DNA of 55,542 bases from Lentilactobacillus parakefiri (lineage in GTDB: Bacteria > Bacillota > Bacilli > Lactobacillales > Lactobacillaceae): NCBI RefSeq assembly GCF_002157585.1, contig NZ_BDGB01000065.1:1-55542 (forward strand), written 5' to 3'. Below, one piece after another: positions 52,997-55,542 of the stretch (its first letter is position 1; the number at the start of each line of letters is the position of its first letter). A program made the translations under genes and the position numbers. The notes beneath the pieces were generated by a model. It was not told the origin of the DNA. It saw only the letters and a program-made list of their open reading frames with translations, and did no database searches.

Positions 52997-53035
52997 GAGG
53001 CCGGAGCAAACATTTGGTTTGTTCCGACCCCACTT
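52997..53035. terminator. GGCCGGAGC-type hairpin
   Basis: GGCCGGAGCAAAC pairs with GTTTGTTCCGACC around ATTTG, then CCCACTTCCTTTT. It resembles the hairpin at 14331 and the opening words of family 1 elements. Confidence 0.6.
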
Positions 53036-53105
53036 CCTTTTATGATTGGTCATTCTTGGTATGTTTAAATGTATTCGGTGGGTATTGGATTAGTGGGCAG
53101 TAGAG

Positions 53106-53265
53106 CACGTTTGTTAGGTTCTTATGTGCTTCCTTCTACCTTTAAAATACGCTACCCAGCCCAGCCCCGGTGTATAAGAGGAAAGCACGCATCACCAGCA
53201 CAAACCGCTAGTCAATGCGTGCTTTCCTCTTATACACCGGGGCAGACCAGGCTGGTCCGCGCTCT
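53106..53265 (+). repeat. Hairpin element family 2, copy 2
   Basis: It starts CACGTTTGTTAGGT, passes CTTTAAAATACGCT, then a hairpin with 28-bp perfect arms (53165-53192 and 53215-53242; 22-nt loop) and ends GACCAGGCTGGTC and GCGCTCT at 53265. It abuts the stop codon of the next minus-strand gene. Flanks match copy 1 (14023-14179, opposite strand), but the apical stem is unrelated. Confidence 0.8.
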
Positions 53266-53529
53266 CTAGTCTTCCGACACCTGCGCATTCTTCTGAATAT
53301 CTGGTGACAGATCGTACATTTTTGCGGCTTCCGTTAACATTGCGTGATATGAATAAGCGCCATCCTTATATGGTTCAATAACCACCTCGTCAGCAATCTT
53401 TGAAAATGGCTTTTTGCCGTCTTTTACCTGTGCTGAATCCAGATCTGCGACAATTTTCTTCTCAACATCGGAATAACTGCCCACAATCTGCTTGGTTTCT
53501 AAACTGCCTTGTATCGAAATTTTACTCAT
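53266..53529 (-). CDS. Small hypothetical protein (87 aa)
   Basis: The soluble, acidic 87-aa protein contains SLETKQIVGSYSDVEKKIVADLD and a C-terminal AAKMYDLSPDIQ. The ATG at 53529 follows TGAGGAATTGC; the upstream in-frame start has none. No family recognised. Its stop touches the family 2 hairpin element, which probably ends its transcript. Confidence 0.65.
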   Translation of the reverse strand: MSKISIQGSLETKQIVGSYSDVEKKIVADLDSAQVKDGKKPFSKIADEVVIEPYKDGAYSYHAMLTEAAKMYDLSPDIQKNAQVSED

Positions 53530-53736
53530 TAGCAATTCCTCACAATCATCAGTTATATTTAGTGTCATCATACCGCCAAAGAAACGCGATACGCTATATA
53601 CATCATACCAATTTATTGACCTCTATTTCACCAAAAATCGTAAAGAAAGTCAAATTTAATTTTTAAATGACTCGATGTCTTGGCGAGAAAAAAGGCGCCC
53701 AACATAAGTTGATCGCTTACATTGAACACCTGGGTG

Positions 53737-54207
53737 TTAATTATGATGATAGAAGTAACTTGTCTGAGCCTTGTGGGTATCAGTCGATTTGTAGTACATC
53801 TTCAAAGCCGTCTTGCCGTTATGCTTGACGTGCTTCAAATACACGGGTTGATTCTGTGACAGCAAGGTCAACTTCCAGTAACCGCGACTGTTTGCTTTAT
53901 TGGCAACCTTGAACAAGTATGACTTGCTCTTAGTCTGCCGGTATTTTTTGATATTAACGTAATAGGTTCTGGTATCAGCCTGTTCAGACGCCTTCGATGA
54001 GCCTTGGCGGAATGAATACTTGGTCAGCCGGTGTTTAACCGGAACGTTGCCAAATAGGTCATCGTGATACTTACCGAACCAAGTTCCCTGCAGCGTCGTC
54101 GGAACGGCGTGGGTCGTGGTCTTGGCGGCAGCCGGCTGCGCTTCGACGGCAATCAAGCCAACCCCAAACGTGACGGCGAGGAATGATAGCGTTTTGCTAA
54201 ATTTCAT
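53737..54207 (-). CDS. Secreted protein with signal peptide (156 aa)
   Basis: The N-terminus MKFSKTLSFLAVTFGVGLI with AQPAAAK is a classic Sec signal with a probable cleavage at AAA-K near residue 28. The mature part is basic, rich in Lys, Tyr, His and Ser, and has no anchor motif, so it is likely released or held by charge. WFGKYHDDLFG and YYVNIKKYRQTKSKSYLFKV are reminiscent of small lactobacillal surface proteins. Function unknown. Confidence 0.85.
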   Translation of the reverse strand: MKFSKTLSFLAVTFGVGLIAVEAQPAAAKTTTHAVPTTLQGTWFGKYHDDLFGNVPVKHRLTKYSFRQGSSKASEQADTRTYYVNIKKYRQTKSKSYLFKVANKANSRGYWKLTLLSQNQPVYLKHVKHNGKTALKMYYKSTDTHKAQTSYFYHHN

Positions 54208-54331
54208 TAAACTGTCCTTTCATTTGCAAAAAAGCAATTGCGAGTAGTCTAACAGATAATTCGATTTCATGCAAAATTCCAAACTGGGATACGACCTATT
54301 TAGAAGAAACCGCAATTTTTTCAAAATCCGC

Positions 54332-54895
54332 TCAGATTTTTAAAGAGTCAAGGACTGCTTTTGCCATTAACTCGGCGCTGTCCTCAATGGATGCCTTCAT
54401 ATAAAGGTCATACGCAGGTGAACTCTGGGCAAAATGCATTTCATAACCACTTTGAATAGCTAATAGTGTGATAAATAACCTTTGTGTACGCCCATTACCT
54501 TCACGAAAAGGGTGGAAATGGTTAATATCTGTCAATAATTGTCCCAAATCCGTCGCAAATAAGCGTGCACTCGGATAGTTGGTAGTGTTCAGGTTCTTAA
54601 TTTGCTTGTTTAAATATGGAATTGCCTCGTGAAATAACTCATAAGGCATGAAACTGGTAGCGCCTTTGCTTAAGTTAATTGTTCTATACTGACCCGCCCA
54701 TGGATACAAATCGCCAAATAACCACTCATGAATCTTTTTGAGCGCGTCAATATCGGTTATCGTGTAGTTCGGAATGGTTCGATATTTCAGCTTAGTCACG
54801 CGATATTCCAGTTCTTGTAATTCTTTTTGATCCGTAATATGAATTTTATTTTTGAAAGTTCCATTAGGCAGTAATGCATCATCTCGGGGATTCAC
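54332..54895 (-). CDS. Fic-domain protein (probable AMP-transferase toxin)
   Basis: The 187-aa protein is a compact Fic domain with the intact active site HPFREGNGRTQR: His128, Phe130, Gly133-Arg136 and Arg139. The flap region (GQYRTINLSKGATSFMPY) is present. Fic enzymes transfer AMP from ATP to target proteins such as gyrase or topoisomerase IV. It lacks the inhibitory helix itself; that helix is in the upstream protein. Start overlaps the upstream stop by 4 bp (ATGA), so both are coupled. It would be a class I Fic toxin. Confidence 0.93.
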   Translation of the reverse strand: MNPRDDALLPNGTFKNKIHITDQKELQELEYRVTKLKYRTIPNYTITDIDALKKIHEWLFGDLYPWAGQYRTINLSKGATSFMPYELFHEAIPYLNKQIKNLNTTNYPSARLFATDLGQLLTDINHFHPFREGNGRTQRLFITLLAIQSGYEMHFAQSSPAYDLYMKASIEDSAELMAKAVLDSLKI

Positions 54896-55344
54896 CGGTG
54901 ACCACCATATTCATGTACTAATCGATCAATCAACGTGGCAGTTGGAACATCCTCCTCAAGTTGCTGATAAGCATCATCGACGTCAGCTTTGGTTGGATGA
55001 TCACCTTCGTAAATGCTCGTTATAATGCTGTCTCTGGTTTGCCAAAAATTGTCTGGCGTACTAAATTTAATTCCCATGATAGTTAAATTGGTTAAAGAAC
55101 ACTGATCCAGAAAACGTGCTTCCTCTTTGGCAGGGGTTAATGCGGGTGGAGCTACCACGCTATCCAATGAAATATCACTTGCAAGTAATAATCGGGTGAC
55201 AACACCAAATGAAGTTTTATCGATTGGGCGTTTAAGCGCATCGGTGACGGTACTTCTGGAAAGATTTGCCCGGTTTGCGAGTTGGGCAGTAGTCAGAGAT
55301 TTTTTACTATGTTGTTGAATAACTTCCTTTAATTTGACGTTCAT
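54892..55344 (-). CDS. HTH antitoxin with Fic-inhibitory motif (VbhA-like)
   Basis: The 150-aa protein has an N-terminal HTH (TTAQLANRANLSRSTVTDAL, residues about 18-37) and a C-terminal region (about 105-150) resembling VbhA: TSIYEG at 109-114 fits the Fic inhibition motif [S/T]xxxE[G/N], with Glu113 placed to pair with the second Fic arginine. It thus combines operon repression with direct inhibition. The ATG at 55344 follows GAGGAAGTGATC. The frame is open further upstream, but no other start has a good site. Confidence 0.85.
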   Translation of the reverse strand: MNVKLKEVIQQHSKKSLTTAQLANRANLSRSTVTDALKRPIDKTSFGVVTRLLLASDISLDSVVAPPALTPAKEEARFLDQCSLTNLTIMGIKFSTPDNFWQTRDSIITSIYEGDHPTKADVDDAYQQLEEDVPTATLIDRLVHEYGGHR

Positions 55345-55542
55345 CTGATCACTTCCTCGTATTATTAAAAATGTATTCAAGTATTGACCAGCTTCGCTGT
55401 TTGGATGCTGTGTGATATTCTCTAATTGTTCATTGGATTCGGATCCAACTGGTATAGGCTTTCGCCTCCTGTAGTTTATCTACATTTTAAGAATGCCGCC
55501 CAGATGAATTGTTTAAGTTCAAACCACAAGCTGTAGTGTTAG
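55345..55542. other. Upstream region of the Fic module
   Basis: On the minus strand an AGGAGG (about 55463-55468) is followed by an open frame that runs without stop into the antitoxin gene, but only ATA or TTG codons lie at a usable distance. No further gene is seen before the window ends. A promoter was not picked with confidence. Confidence 0.4.

Larger units (their letters stand above)
52818..53265. other. 448-bp intergenic region with hairpins
   Basis: No credible gene. It contains a terminator-like hairpin at 52997-53035 and the family 2 element at 53106-53265. The reading frame 53069-53269 is treated as spurious because it overlaps the element's perfect palindrome. Confidence 0.6.

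Noticed and set aside
53069-53269. 66-codon plus-strand ORF
   Set aside because: More than half of it is the perfect hairpin of the family 2 element. It is treated as a by-product of the repeat.
1-55542. Prophage or conjugative element
   Set aside because: No integrase, capsid, portal, relaxase or attachment-site pair was seen; mobile DNA is limited to the IS200/IS605 element and the hairpin repeats.

Overview
The window looks like chromosome of a heterofermentative lactic acid bacterium of the Lentilactobacillus buchneri group. The left edge is the 5' end of a 16S rRNA gene (minus strand) whose V1-V2 text reads like that group. Other signs are RexAB (AddAB-type) recombination genes, a T-box-controlled trp operon, QueT, a DUF4811/DHA2 efflux pair, a GH42 beta-galactosidase with cre boxes, and moderate GC. 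The species cannot be fixed from this sequence alone.

Layout. 1-760: 16S 5' end and its tandem promoters. 0.76-5 kb: thiolase, a large unrecognised 528-aa protein, a CsbD-like stress protein, a GNAT enzyme and a small membrane protein. 5-13.5 kb: a cystathionine gamma-synthase/beta-lyase-type gene broken by one in-frame TGA, then rexA and rexB, all on the minus strand. 13.5-14.55 kb: a 1 kb non-coding stretch full of long hairpins. 14.6-24 kb: butA-like acetoin/diacetyl reductase, an IS200/IS605 element with intact TnpB and dead TnpA, an aldo/keto reductase, a purine permease, queT, a glycerol dehydrogenase under a Rex-type operator, and an oxidoreductase. 24-31.9 kb: small alarmone synthetase, cardiolipin synthase, two DHA2 drug exporters and a TetR regulator. 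32-36.4 kb: a four-gene oxidoreductase/hydrolase operon, divergent from a second TetR gene, with a long palindrome over both -35 boxes. 36.6-41.2 kb: galactoside transporter, GH42 beta-galactosidase and an AraC regulator. 41.3-43.6 kb: small genes. 43.6-48.7 kb: tryptophan T-box and trpDCFBA, without trpE or trpG. 48.7-55.5 kb: an FMN reductase broken by one TAA, a GNAT/XRE pair that looks like a toxin-antitoxin module, a flippase, small and secreted proteins, and a Fic toxin with an HTH antitoxin carrying the Fic-inhibitory motif.

The most unusual signal is non-coding. At least six intergenic regions carry long hairpin elements of two families. Within a family the basal scaffold and overall length are conserved, while the apical stem is a different sequence in each copy and remains almost perfectly self-complementary. 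One apical stem is a 28-bp perfect inverted repeat. No protein in the window obviously explains them.

Decay is visible in several places: two genes with single in-frame stop codons, a frameshifted TnpA beside an intact TnpB, and a ribosome binding site with a 12-codon ORF between the T-box and trpD that may be all that remains of a lost first trp gene. All functional assignments come from reading motifs by eye; no database search was run.
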